From CAZYFH01 sp965249175 (GTDB taxonomy: Bacteria; Acidobacteriota; Vicinamibacteria; Vicinamibacterales; UBA8438): a DNA stretch of 64,000 nt. The notes under the pieces were generated by a model. That model was not told the origin of the DNA, made no database searches, and saw only the letters and a list, made by a program, of their open reading frames with translations. The DNA lies in contig OZ252227.1 of assembly GCA_965249175.1 (NCBI GenBank), forward strand, positions 5,580,001 through 5,644,000, given 5' to 3'. Below, one piece after another: positions 19,422-27,351 of the stretch. Both the position numbers and the translations under genes were made by a program. The number at the start of each line of letters is the position of its first letter. Position 1 is the first letter of the stretch.

Positions 19422-19439
19422 ACCCGAACGCGTTCGGGT
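19422..19439. promoter_or_regulatory. Perfect 18-bp palindrome before the methyltransferase-like gene
   Basis: ACCCGAACGCGTTCGGGT is identical to its reverse complement. It ends 5 nt before the ATG at 19445, over the place of the ribosome-binding site, and sits between two divergent genes. It could be a dimeric repressor operator or an RNA hairpin masking translation. Confidence 0.6.
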
Positions 19440-19444
19440 GACGC

Positions 19445-19999
19445 ATGCCCCTGTTCAAGCTCCAACGGAGCAGCCAACGCCGGCGGCTCGATGTGTCGAT
19501 GGCCGGGCTCAAGCTGGGCGCGCGCGTCCTCCAGCTCGGGAACGACGGCGAGCTCATCGCAGCCCTCGCACGGGTGGTCGGCATCAGCGGTGAGGCGTGC
19601 GCCGTTACCGACAATCCCGATCACGCGCACCAGGTGACGCGTGCGGCCGCGGCGGCGGGCGTGATGGTCGAAGTGAAGACCGCGCGGTTCGGGGCCCTCC
19701 CATACGACGCGGAGGTCTTCGATGTGCTGGTGATCGGCGACGTGATCGGCGACATGAGAATGAACGAGCGTGTCGTCTGCCTGCAGCAAGCCCTGCGGGT
19801 CCTTCGCACGACCGGACGCTGTCTCGTCGTCGAGCCTGCCCAGCGCGGAGGCCTCGGGGCGCTGCTGTCTCGACGGACGCTCGACCGCAGCTACCGTGAA
19901 AATGGTGGCGCGGCGGGGGCGCTCTCGGCAGAGGGGTTTCGCGCCGTCCGCTTGCTCGCCGAGCGAGACGGGAAGAGCTACGTCGAGGGGACGAAGTAG
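19445..19999 (+). CDS. Class I SAM methyltransferase-like protein
   Basis: 184 residues with a Rossmann-type layout. Motif I is a divergent GARVLQLGN (family E/DxGxGxG is degenerate, with Q-L-G-N-D-G). It is followed by GEACAVTDNPDHA, the acidic YDAEVFDVLVIGDVIGDM strand and LRVLRTTGRCLVVEPAQRGG, the pattern of UbiE/Met-11 methyltransferases. The protein is shorter than most members and its SAM-binding glycines are weakened, so it may be an inactive or specialised relative. The substrate cannot be inferred. A perfect palindrome lies just before the ATG. Confidence 0.6.
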   Translation: MPLFKLQRSSQRRRLDVSMAGLKLGARVLQLGNDGELIAALARVVGISGEACAVTDNPDHAHQVTRAAAAAGVMVEVKTARFGALPYDAEVFDVLVIGDVIGDMRMNERVVCLQQALRVLRTTGRCLVVEPAQRGGLGALLSRRTLDRSYRENGGAAGALSAEGFRAVRLLAERDGKSYVEGTK

Positions 20000-20136
20000 T
20001 GTCCCCCGCCGAGCACAACCCTTCCGTCCATTTGGACGTCTAAGGGCAAGAACGGCCGCCAAACGGCCGAAAACATGGGAAAGGCCGTGGCCCGCGCCCG
20101 GCAAGCGTTTTGCGACTAGTGTCCTGTGGTGATCTC

Positions 20137-21231
20137 GTGAAGACCCAGCCCGCGACCAAACGCGACGCGATCACGGCGCCGACTGATGTGTTCTCGGCCG
20201 ACGAGATTGGTCGGGCCGCGAGCGTACCCGCCGATATCATCCGGCGGCTCATGGCGGCCGGGGAAATCGGCACGGTCGACGGCGAGCTGGTTTCGCTCCG
20301 AGAGGCATCCCGCGCCGTGCGGCGCTTGCGGTCGGGAGCGTTACACAGCGCGGGTCCCCAGTTATTCGGCGCGCTCGTCGATCTCGGCGCTGACCCTCGG
20401 TCACGGCGGTTGTCAGTGGCGATGTCGACGGTCGTGCATGGAGCGGTCGCACTGGCGGCCATCCTGCTGGGCGCCGTCCAACTCACGACCGCGAGCGATG
20501 ATCCCAGGCCCATCGAGAGGCCACATCTGGCCCGGCTGATCTTCGTGTCTACGCCGGGACCCGGGGGCGGCGGCGGTGGTGGCGGCCTCCGCCAGCCGCT
20601 CCCGCTACCCAAGGCCGAGCGCCGGGGGCGAGAGGCCATCAGCAGCCCGGTCCCACCCCGCATCGAGCCGACCGTGATCGAGCCAGTCAGACGGCCCCAA
20701 CCACCCAAACCGCCAGAGCGCGAAGCCCTGCCGCGCATCCTCGCGCCGCTGGTCGCGGCACGTGCCGACATCCGGGACGTCCGGGGCCTGCTCACACGGA
20801 GGACGGCGCCACGCCGGGCGGAGGTCCCTGCGAGCCAGGGACCTGGACTCGACGGGGGCGTCGGACGCGGTACCGGTCGCGGTGTCGGTAGCGGTCGGGG
20901 CGCCGGCGTGGGCCCGGGGACCGGGGGAGGGACGGGGGGAGGTCCCTATCGACCGGGGAGTGGCGTGACGCCGCCCAGGCTGCTCCAGGAAATCAAACCG
21001 GAATACACGGAGGACGCGCGGCGACGCGGGATCGAGGGGGACGTCGTGCTCGAGGTCGTGGTCCTCGCGGACGGGTCCATCGGAAGCGTGCGGGTCGTGC
21101 GCCGCCTCGGCTTCGGTCTCGATGAGCGCGCTGTTCGGGCGATGCGTCGTTGGCGGTTTCGCCCGGCGGAGCGCCAGGGCGCCGCGGTTGACGTCGTCGT
21201 CGAGGTCGCCATGGAATTCAGGTTGCGGTAG
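20137..21231 (+). CDS. TonB-like energy transducer with N-terminal helix-turn-helix
   Basis: About 364 residues from a GTG at 20137 (the open frame begins with TTG at 20110). An N-terminal segment (VFSADEIGRAASVPADIIRRLMAAGEI) has the helix-turn-helix and wing spacing of a MerR/excisionase-type DNA-binding domain. Next come a single membrane helix (MSTVVHGAVALAAILLGAVQ), a Pro/Gly-rich periplasmic spacer including eight consecutive Gly and a GVGRGTGRGVGSGRGAGV stretch, and a C-terminal TonB domain (IKPEYTEDARRRGIEGDVVLEVVVLADGSI; RAMRRWRFRPA). TonB normally couples ExbBD to outer-membrane receptors; a cytosolic HTH on it is unusual and would allow membrane-tethered DNA binding. No exbBD genes are here. 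Confidence 0.85.
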   Translation: MKTQPATKRDAITAPTDVFSADEIGRAASVPADIIRRLMAAGEIGTVDGELVSLREASRAVRRLRSGALHSAGPQLFGALVDLGADPRSRRLSVAMSTVVHGAVALAAILLGAVQLTTASDDPRPIERPHLARLIFVSTPGPGGGGGGGGLRQPLPLPKAERRGREAISSPVPPRIEPTVIEPVRRPQPPKPPEREALPRILAPLVAARADIRDVRGLLTRRTAPRRAEVPASQGPGLDGGVGRGTGRGVGSGRGAGVGPGTGGGTGGGPYRPGSGVTPPRLLQEIKPEYTEDARRRGIEGDVVLEVVVLADGSIGSVRVVRRLGFGLDERAVRAMRRWRFRPAERQGAAVDVVVEVAMEFRLR

Positions 21232-21300
21232 CAGCTAGACCCCGCTCCCTGGATCGGGTCGAGGTTCAGCTTTCTACGGTTTTGCGGAGCCAGGAAACAA

Positions 21301-22155
21301 ATGGAGTTTGCGCTTGCCACGGTCACTGTCTTGTCGCTCGTGATGACGCTCAGCATGGGAGTGGTCACCTGGCGCCTGGTGCGCGAGGAGCGGCGGCGGT
21401 CCGCAGCGCGTCTCGCCGCGCTTGCCGCGGACCTGAAGCGCGACGATCGGCCCGCCCCCCCGTCGCCGACGCCGCTCGCATCGCACCCGTCAGCGATGCC
21501 CACGGCGCGGACCGAGCCGGTACCGACGTCCGTGCCCGTGTCTGCCTCACCACCGGCCGGTGCGCGCCGGGCAGCCGACGTGACGATTCGACCGACCCGG
21601 GCGGCGCACGCGCCCGGCGTGGACCGTTCGACGGGGATTCCGACCGGCGGGCTGTTCGGCGCGCCGATCGAATCGTCGTCGGATCTGCGCGCACGACTCC
21701 TCGCCTTCGGCGCGGCCGCGGTGGTGCTGATCGCCGTCGTGTCAGGGGGCATCGTCATGGTCGCCGATCGGGATCGTGACGAGGTCGCAGCCATCGAGCG
21801 CCCACCGGTGGAGTTGCTTGTGCTGGAGCACGACAAGGAGGGCGGGTTCCTCGCGATCAGCGGCTCGGTCCGCAACCCGAGCGAGGCCGCGCCAGCCGAC
21901 CGACTGGCCGTCATGGCGATGGCGTTCGATGAGGACGGCACGATCGTGGCGAGCGGACGGGCGCCGGTCGAGCTGGAGCTCCTCGCTCCCGGCGTGGCCT
22001 CGTCATTCGCCGTCCAGGTGCCGGCGGCCGGCGTGAGTCGCTATCGGATCAGCTTCGTGATCGACGAGATCACGGTGCCGCACATCGACCGCCGCACCGC
22101 GGTGGGGGACCTGGCCCCACCGGGGACGGTGCCGCGGGGCGGGGGCGTGTCATGA
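21301..22155 (+). CDS. Membrane protein with C-terminal beta-sandwich domain, unknown function
   Basis: 284 residues; AGGA lies 6 nt before the ATG. A membrane helix at the extreme N-terminus (ATVTVLSLVMTLSMGVVTW), a Pro/Ala-rich linker, a second helix near residue 140 (LLAFGAAAVVLIAVVSGGIVMVA) and a C-terminal domain (LLVLEHDKEGGFLAISGSVRNPSE; YRISFVIDEITVPH) that resembles FxLYD/DUF3426-type sandwiches. This assignment is by pattern only. Its stop overlaps the start of the VWFA gene (ATGA), so the two are translated together. Confidence 0.7.
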   Translation: MEFALATVTVLSLVMTLSMGVVTWRLVREERRRSAARLAALAADLKRDDRPAPPSPTPLASHPSAMPTARTEPVPTSVPVSASPPAGARRAADVTIRPTRAAHAPGVDRSTGIPTGGLFGAPIESSSDLRARLLAFGAAAVVLIAVVSGGIVMVADRDRDEVAAIERPPVELLVLEHDKEGGFLAISGSVRNPSEAAPADRLAVMAMAFDEDGTIVASGRAPVELELLAPGVASSFAVQVPAAGVSRYRISFVIDEITVPHIDRRTAVGDLAPPGTVPRGGGVS

Positions 22156-23231
22156 GATGGTTCAGGATGTCGTTGATGGCCGCCGTCGGGCTGGCCATCG
22201 TCACGGCGGGTGCGCAGCTGGGCGCGGGACAGCGCCAACGTCCCGCAGACGCCGACCCACCCACGTTCCGATTCAGAACGGGCATCGCGCTGATCAACGT
22301 GACGGCCACGGTGACCGACACGCGGGGTCGCTTCGTGCCCGACCTCGAGAAAGACGACTTCCTCGTCTACGAAGACGACGCGCTGCAACAGGTCACCCAT
22401 TTCAGCAGCGAGCGTGTACCGGTGAGCCTCGGCATCGTGCTCGATACCAGCGGGAGCATGGAGGGCGAGAAGATGCTGGCCGCGCGGGACGCGCTCGACC
22501 GGTTTCTGTTTGACCTCCTCGGCCCCGACGACGAGGTCTTTCTCTATCGATTCAGTTACCAGCCGCATCTGGTCCACGACTGGACGACCGATCGCGACCG
22601 GCTCAGCCGCGCGCTGGGCAGCATTCGGCCACGCGGCGGGACCGCGCTCTACGACGCCGTGGCGGATGCGGTCGTCCTGGCGGAGGAAGGTCGGCATCGG
22701 AAGAAGGCGGTGGTGATCATCTCCGACGGCAACGACACGAACAGTGAGACCGACGTCCGCGAGGTGCAGCGACTGATCCGCGAGACCGAGGTGCTCGTCT
22801 ATGCCATCGGGATCGACGGACCGGGGCGCGCGCGCTTCGGTGGCGCGCCTCGGCGCGTACCCGTGCCACGCCCGCGGTCACCGGCGCCGCTTCCGTTCCC
22901 CATCCCGGGCGGCGGGCGCGGACGGACGCCCGCGCCCGTTCCGGCTCCCTGGCCCGGCGGCCGAACGGCCGCGACCGGTGGCAGCGACCGGGTCAACGTG
23001 TCGGCTCTGCGCGATCTGACCGACGACAGCGGCGGTCGGACCGAGATCATTCGCGACGCCAGGGATCTTGACCCTGCAACGGCAGGCGTAGCCGACGAGC
23101 TGAGCAAGCAGTACTACCTTGGCTATCCGGCCCCCGGTCACGACGACGGACGATGGCATGCGATTGAGGTCGAGGTGCGCAATTCGCGATATCGGGTGCG
23201 CGCGCGCCGCGGCTACGTCGCAACGCCGTAA
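22152..23231 (+). CDS. VWFA-related acidobacterial secreted protein
   Basis: 359 residues: signal peptide (SLMAAVGLAIVTAGAQLGAG), then a strand-rich lead (VTATVTDTRGRFVPDLEKDDFLVYEDD) and a von Willebrand A domain with MIDAS motif DTSGSM, threonine in GGTALYDAV and VVIISDGND. This combination is the acidobacterial VWFA-like family (TIGR03436-type), which is numerous in that phylum and has no firm function. A Pro/Arg/Gly-rich insert sits at about 235-280. The C-terminus (KQYYLGYPAP…RVRARRGYVA) is typical. The TAA stop is also the first three bases of palindrome A2. Confidence 0.9.
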   Translation: MRWFRMSLMAAVGLAIVTAGAQLGAGQRQRPADADPPTFRFRTGIALINVTATVTDTRGRFVPDLEKDDFLVYEDDALQQVTHFSSERVPVSLGIVLDTSGSMEGEKMLAARDALDRFLFDLLGPDDEVFLYRFSYQPHLVHDWTTDRDRLSRALGSIRPRGGTALYDAVADAVVLAEEGRHRKKAVVIISDGNDTNSETDVREVQRLIRETEVLVYAIGIDGPGRARFGGAPRRVPVPRPRSPAPLPFPIPGGGRGRTPAPVPAPWPGGRTAATGGSDRVNVSALRDLTDDSGGRTEIIRDARDLDPATAGVADELSKQYYLGYPAPGHDDGRWHAIEVEVRNSRYRVRARRGYVATP

Positions 23232-23274
23232 CCCCCGAGCTCACGTGGGTTGACCCACGTGAGCTCTGGGGTTA
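23229..23274. repeat. Palindromic repeat A2 (GAGCTCAC family)
   Basis: Two 22-nt arms, 23229-23250 and 23253-23274, pair at 21 of 22 positions (C236 against T267 is the mismatch). Core GAGCTCACGTGGGT; both ends read TAA/TTA. It begins with the TAA stop of the VWFA gene and ends 25 bp before the ZIP transporter start. Confidence 0.85.
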
Positions 23275-23283
23275 ACTGGGCTT

Positions 23284-23292
23284 TGCTATCAT
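23284..23292 (+). promoter_or_regulatory. Extended -10 of the ZIP transporter gene, leaderless arrangement
   Basis: TGCTATCAT matches an extended -10; it ends 6 nt before the GTG start, so the transcript would begin at the start codon. No Shine-Dalgarno is present. Confidence 0.5.
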
Positions 23293-23298
23293 CCGCGC

Positions 23299-24042
23299 GT
23301 GGCAGTGCTCGCGGCCGCTGTCGGCCTCAGCGTCGTGGGCTGCCTTGGCGGCTTGGCGGTTGCGTCGCTCCTGTTGCTGCTCCCCGCGTCGATCCGCACC
23401 ACCCTCGTCCCCAACCTGATCAGCTACGCCGTCGGAACGCTTCTCGGCGTGGCGCTCCTCGCCGTCCTGCCTGAGGCGCTCGACGGTCTCGACGCACGCG
23501 CCGTGTTCGGCACCGTGCTCGCGAGTATCCTGGGCTTTTTCATGCTCGAGAAGCTCGTGCTCTGGCGTCATTGCCACGCCGACGACTGCGACGTGCACGA
23601 TCGCAACCAACGGAGCAGCGCGACGCTAATCCTGGTCGGCGGGGCGGTCCACAACTTCGCGGACGGCGCCATCATCGGGGCTGCCGCCGTCTCCTCGATC
23701 CCGCTCGGGCTGACGACCGCGCTCGCGGTTGCCGCGCATCAGGTGCCTCAGGAAGTCGGGGAGTTCGCGATCCTGCTCGGCGCCGGCTATTCTCGACGAC
23801 GCGCCCTGATAGTGAACGCGCTCTCCGCGTTGACAGGCGTGCTCGGCGCGATCGTCATCTACGCGGCAACCGGCTGGTCCGCCAGTGCCGGGTCGTACGT
23901 CCTCGCGCTCGCGGCCGGGAATTTCCTCTACGTCGCGATGGCGGACCTCATCCCTGGTCTGCATCGCGGCGCGATCGACGTCGGGGCGGTCAGACAGGTT
24001 CTGCTGATCGCGGCGGGGATCGGCACCGTGCTCCTCCTCTGA
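23299..24042 (+). CDS. ZIP-family metal (zinc) transporter
   Basis: 247 residues with about eight membrane helices. Helix IV carries HNFADGAIIGAA and helix V HQVPQEVGEFAILL, the paired His/Glu/Asp metal-site motifs of ZIP transporters. The loop between helices III and IV is His/Cys/Asp-rich (WRHCHADDCDVHDR), as expected for metal sensing or delivery. It probably imports Zn(II) or another divalent metal across the inner membrane. The start is GTG at 23299 directly behind a -10 box. Confidence 0.9.
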   Translation: MAVLAAAVGLSVVGCLGGLAVASLLLLLPASIRTTLVPNLISYAVGTLLGVALLAVLPEALDGLDARAVFGTVLASILGFFMLEKLVLWRHCHADDCDVHDRNQRSSATLILVGGAVHNFADGAIIGAAAVSSIPLGLTTALAVAAHQVPQEVGEFAILLGAGYSRRRALIVNALSALTGVLGAIVIYAATGWSASAGSYVLALAAGNFLYVAMADLIPGLHRGAIDVGAVRQVLLIAAGIGTVLLL

Positions 24043-24106
24043 CCTCAATCGGTGACGATTCGGGCCGGTCATGCTCTGTTCCATTGGCCTAATCACATGT
24101 TTCGCT

Positions 24107-24121
24107 TGGCACGTCCCTTGC
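24107..24121 (+). promoter_or_regulatory. Sigma-54 (-24/-12) promoter of the BON-domain gene
   Basis: TGGCACG-tccc-TTGC is a full match to the sigma-54 consensus, with the invariant GG (24108-24109) and GC (24120-24121) separated by exactly 10 bp. It lies in the 159-bp gap between the ZIP and BON genes, giving a leader of about 70 nt. An NtrC-type activator gene is in the same window. Confidence 0.8.
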
Positions 24122-24201
24122 CTTGTTCTCAGACAGCGCGACCGAGTGACGGGTTGACCGGCCGCTCGGGCATCGCGCCGAGACAAGGAAAGGAGTCGGC
24201 G

Positions 24202-24801
24202 ATGTCACACCACGTCAGCATCCGCAGACCGGCGCAGGGAGCGCTCCGACGAGCCCGTCCGCTCGCCATGACGCTCGCGCTTGCCATCGTGGCGCTGTCG
24301 GCGTCGACCGCGTGGGCCGGCGATCAGACCAGGCACGATCTGTTCAAGCGCATCCAGGAACAGGTCCTTCGCTACGCGTTCTTCACGGTGTTCGACAACG
24401 TCGATGTGGAGATCGGCGAGGAAGGGTTCGTCACGCTGAGCGGCCGTGTCACGGGCGCGCACAAGCAGCGCGCGCTCGAGCAGCGGGTCGCGGCGCTCGA
24501 CGGCGTCACGTCCGTGACGAACGAGATCATGGTGCTCCCTGCGTCGAGATTCGACGACCAGCTGCGCTATCGGGTGGCCCGCGCCATCTATGGCGACTCG
24601 ACGTTCTGGCACTATGCCGCCCGCGCGCATCCGTCGATTCATATCGTGGTCGAGCGGGGCCATGTGACGCTGACCGGCGTCGTCGACAGCGAAACCGACC
24701 GTCATCTCGCGCTCGTGCTCGCCCGACAATTCGACGCGTTCTCTGTCACGAACGAGCTCAAGCTCCCGGCAGAGGTCACGGCGGACCGCGAGAGGATCTA
24801 A
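24202..24801 (+). CDS. Periplasmic protein with two BON domains
   Basis: 199 residues. AAGGAG sits 7 nt before the ATG at 24202. A long-n-region signal peptide (RRARPLAMTLALAIVALSASTAWA) precedes two BON modules: VDVEIGEEGFVTLSGRVTGAHKQRALEQRVAALDGVTSVTNEI and IHIVVERGHVTLTGVVDSETDRHLALVLARQ, i.e. the OsmY-like fold that binds phospholipid or peptidoglycan-near surfaces. OsmY-type proteins are stress-induced; here the upstream sigma-54 promoter indicates control by an enhancer-binding protein. A strong hairpin follows the gene. Confidence 0.85.
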   Translation: MSHHVSIRRPAQGALRRARPLAMTLALAIVALSASTAWAGDQTRHDLFKRIQEQVLRYAFFTVFDNVDVEIGEEGFVTLSGRVTGAHKQRALEQRVAALDGVTSVTNEIMVLPASRFDDQLRYRVARAIYGDSTFWHYAARAHPSIHIVVERGHVTLTGVVDSETDRHLALVLARQFDAFSVTNELKLPAEVTADRERI

Positions 24802-24836
24802 GGTCTGACGACAGCGCCCCGTCGGTGTGGTTGCAC

Positions 24837-24868
24837 GCGCCCGTCCCGACTCCGGTCGGGGCGGGCGC
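24837..24868 (+). terminator. Strong hairpin after the BON gene
   Basis: GCGCCCGTCCCGAC (24837-24850) pairs with GTCGGGGCGGGCGC (24855-24868) around a 4-nt loop with one T/G wobble; a short T-rich stretch (CTGTTTCT) follows. Probable terminator 36 bp after the stop. Confidence 0.6.
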
Positions 24869-24918
24869 ACCTGTTTCTGGAAGACGAAACACTCCGTGTC
24901 TCGCGATAGTCTAAGAAG

Positions 24919-27250
24919 GTGATGACCGCGCGGTCGCTGCGTGTCGTTGGCGCCGTCGTGCTGCTGTTCGGCGGGACCCTGCTTGCGGCGCAGAACCGCG
25001 AGTTCGGGCGCACGCAGGCTCCGCGCGACTCCCGCGCCCAGGCAACGGACGGTGAGACTGAAGTCACCGCGACGATTTCCGGGCGCGTCGTTGCGGCCGA
25101 TACCGGCGAGCCACTCAAACGTGCTCGCGTCACAGCCCGGGTGAGCGGCGCCCGCGGTCGGGTCGCGTCGACCACCGATGCGGCGGGCCGCTATGCGCTT
25201 GTCGGCCTGCGCGCCGGGCGGTACACGATCAGCGTGTCGCGGCCGGGGTTCGTGACGTTGTCGTACGGCCAGCGTCGGCCGCGGCAACCGGCGACGCCCA
25301 TCCAGGTGCTCGCCGGCGACGACGTCCACGATGTCAGCTTTAGTCTCCCTCGCGGTAGCGTGATCACTGGGCGGCTCGTCGACGAGGACGGCGTGGCGCT
25401 TCCACTCGCGGCCGTCCGCGCGATGCGGTACGTCTACCGGCAGGGACACCGTCAACTGGTACCGGTCGGCGAGGACCGGTCTGACGACCGAGGGCAGTAC
25501 CGCATCTTCGGACTGGCACCTGGCGACTACTACGTGAGCGCCACGGCGCCGGGGCAGCTTGGACGTTCGACGGTCGGTCGTTTCAACCCCGGAGCGGGCG
25601 GGCCGGCTGAACGCTTCGCGCCCGGAGTGGGCCGGCCGGCTGAACGCTTCGCGCCCGGAGTGGGCCGGCCGGCTGACCGCTTCGCGCCCGGAGTGGGCCG
25701 GCCGGCTGACCGCTTCGCGCCCGGAGTGGGCCGGCCGGCTGACCGCTTCGCGCCCGGAGTGGGCCGGCCGGCTGACCGCTTCGCGCCCGGAGTGGGCCGG
25801 CCGGCTGACCGCTTCGCGCCCGGAGTGGGCCGGCCGGCTGACCGCTTCGCGCCCGGAGTGGGCCGGCCGGCTGACCGCTTCGCGCCCGGAGTGGGCCGGC
25901 CGGCTGACCGCTTCGCGCCCGGAGTGGGCCGGCCGGCTGACCGCTTCGCGCCCGGAGTGGGCCGGCCGGCTGACCGCTTCGCGCCCGGAGTGGGCCGGCC
26001 GGCTGACCGCTTCGCGCCCGGCCGGCCGGCCGGCTGACCGCTTCGCGCCCGGAGTGGGCCGGCCGGCTGACCGCTTCGCGCCCGGAGTGGGCCGGCCGGC
26101 TGACCGCTTCGCGCCCGGTGCGGCCGGGCCGGCTCGACGTGTCGCCGACCCCTTCGAGCCGCCGCGCGCCGACGCTGACCAGGGACTCGGGTACGCGCCG
26201 ACGTATTACCCGGGTGCGACCGGTCTGGCACAGGCGCTGCCCGTCACCCTCGGCTTGAGCAGTGAGGTGACTGGTGTCGATTTCGGCGTGTTGCTGGTGC
26301 CGACGGCCCGTGTGAGTGGTACGGTCCTCCGTGCGGACGGCGTGCACCCGGGCGCGGCGCGGGTGATGCTGGTGCCCGAGGACAGGGCGTTCTTCCGCGG
26401 CGCGACGAGCGGCGCCCGCGTCGAGGACGACGGACGATTCGAGATCCGTCACGTAGCACCGGGCCGATACATCCTCCGCGCCGTCCTGCGTCGTACGTTT
26501 AGTAGACAGCGGGACGGCGGACGTCCCCGGGGCCGCACACCGCCGATGTTCGCAAGCCAGGCGCTCGAGATCGACGGATTCGACGTCACCGACCTCACGC
26601 TCGTCCTGGGTCCCGGCGCGCGCCTGAGCGGTTCGGTCGACTTCGACACGGCCGGGGGCGACCCCGACGACGTGACGCGGATACGCGTGAGCGCCACCCC
26701 GCTCGTCCCGAACCCGATGATCGGGGGCGCGGATGCGCGGGTGCAGAGCGACGGCACGTTCGAACTCGAGGGCATCGCCGATGGGGCCAGGCTGTTGCGC
26801 ACGTCTGGGGCGCCGACCGGCTGGGTCTTGCAGGCGGTCTATCTCGACGGCCGCGATGTCATCGACACGCCGCTCGATTTCGGAGGCGCTAGTCACCTCG
26901 AGGGTGTGCGTCTGGTCTTCAGCGATCGGGTCTCCGAGCTCTCGGGGGTCGTCCACGATCGCCGGGGCGAACCTCTCACCGATTTCACCGTGATCGCGTT
27001 TCCGCCGAATGAGGAGCGCTGGCAGCCAGCGTCACGGTTTATCCGCGCGTCACGTCCCGACCAGAACGGGAGTTATCGGATCACGGGTCTGCCGGCCGGC
27101 GATTACCTCCTCGCTGCGGTCGACGTCGTCGAGCAGGGGGAATGGTACGACCCGCGCTTTCTCGACCCCCTGCGCGCCGGCGCCGTCCGCCTACGGCTCG
27201 GCGCGGGCGAGGCAAAAGCCCTGAACCTCACGCTGAGCGCGCAGCAATAG
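24919..27250 (+). pseudogene. Secreted carboxypeptidase-regulatory-like repeat protein, frame broken in a tandem repeat
   Basis: The 5' part (GTG at 24919 or ATG at 24922) encodes a signal peptide (VVGAVVLLFGGTLLAAQ) and regulatory-like sandwich domains (ISGRVVAADTGEPLKRARVT; YALVGLRAGRYTISVSRPGF; VITGRLVDEDGVALP). The frame then passes through about 13 copies of an 11-residue unit (PADRFAPGVGR) and stops at 26037. One repeat unit is 2 bp short at about 26018-26035. Past it, the next frame carries 3 more units and then YAPTYYPGATGLAQAL, VSGTVLRADGVHPGAARVML and further sandwich domains to 27250, which clearly belong to the same protein. The full product would be a surface or periplasmic beta-domain protein, common in acidobacteria, function unknown. 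Decay, repeat-slippage switching or misassembly of the repeat are all possible. Confidence 0.85.
25603..26118. repeat. 33-bp tandem repeat, about 16 copies
   Basis: Unit ccggctgaccgcttcgcg + cccggagtgggccgg, about 16 copies; the first two have gaacg instead of gaccg and one unit near 26018-26035 is 2 bp short with a run of ccgg. The repeat is open in several frames on both strands, which creates long spurious ORFs (for example minus strand 25583-26956). Confidence 0.95.
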
Positions 27251-27276
27251 TCTGGACGGGGTTCGCCCCGAACCCC
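27251..27276. repeat. Repeat B, copy 1 (hairpin part only)
   Basis: tctggACGGGGTTCGCCCCGaacccc is the first part of the dispersed repeat found at 34101 and, inverted, at 45466. Here only the hairpin-forming start is conserved. It lies between the broken repeat gene and polA. Confidence 0.6.
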
Positions 27277-27331
27277 CCACGTGCGCGCCCTCTCGTGCCC
27301 AGCCAGCCTCGCGGAGCCCCCGGAACGCGGG

Positions 27332-27340
27332 TGTTACACT
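27332..27340 (+). promoter_or_regulatory. Extended -10 of polA, near-leaderless
   Basis: TGTTACACT matches an extended -10 and ends 11 nt before the polA ATG, which would leave a leader of only about 4 nt. No Shine-Dalgarno is visible. Confidence 0.4.
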
Positions 27341-27351
27341 CCAGGCGCTTC

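Noticed and set aside
25583..26956. Long minus-strand ORF of 457 codons over the repeat array
   Set aside because: Created by the 33-bp repeat, which is open in several frames on both strands; the plus strand carries the recognisable beta-sandwich domains.
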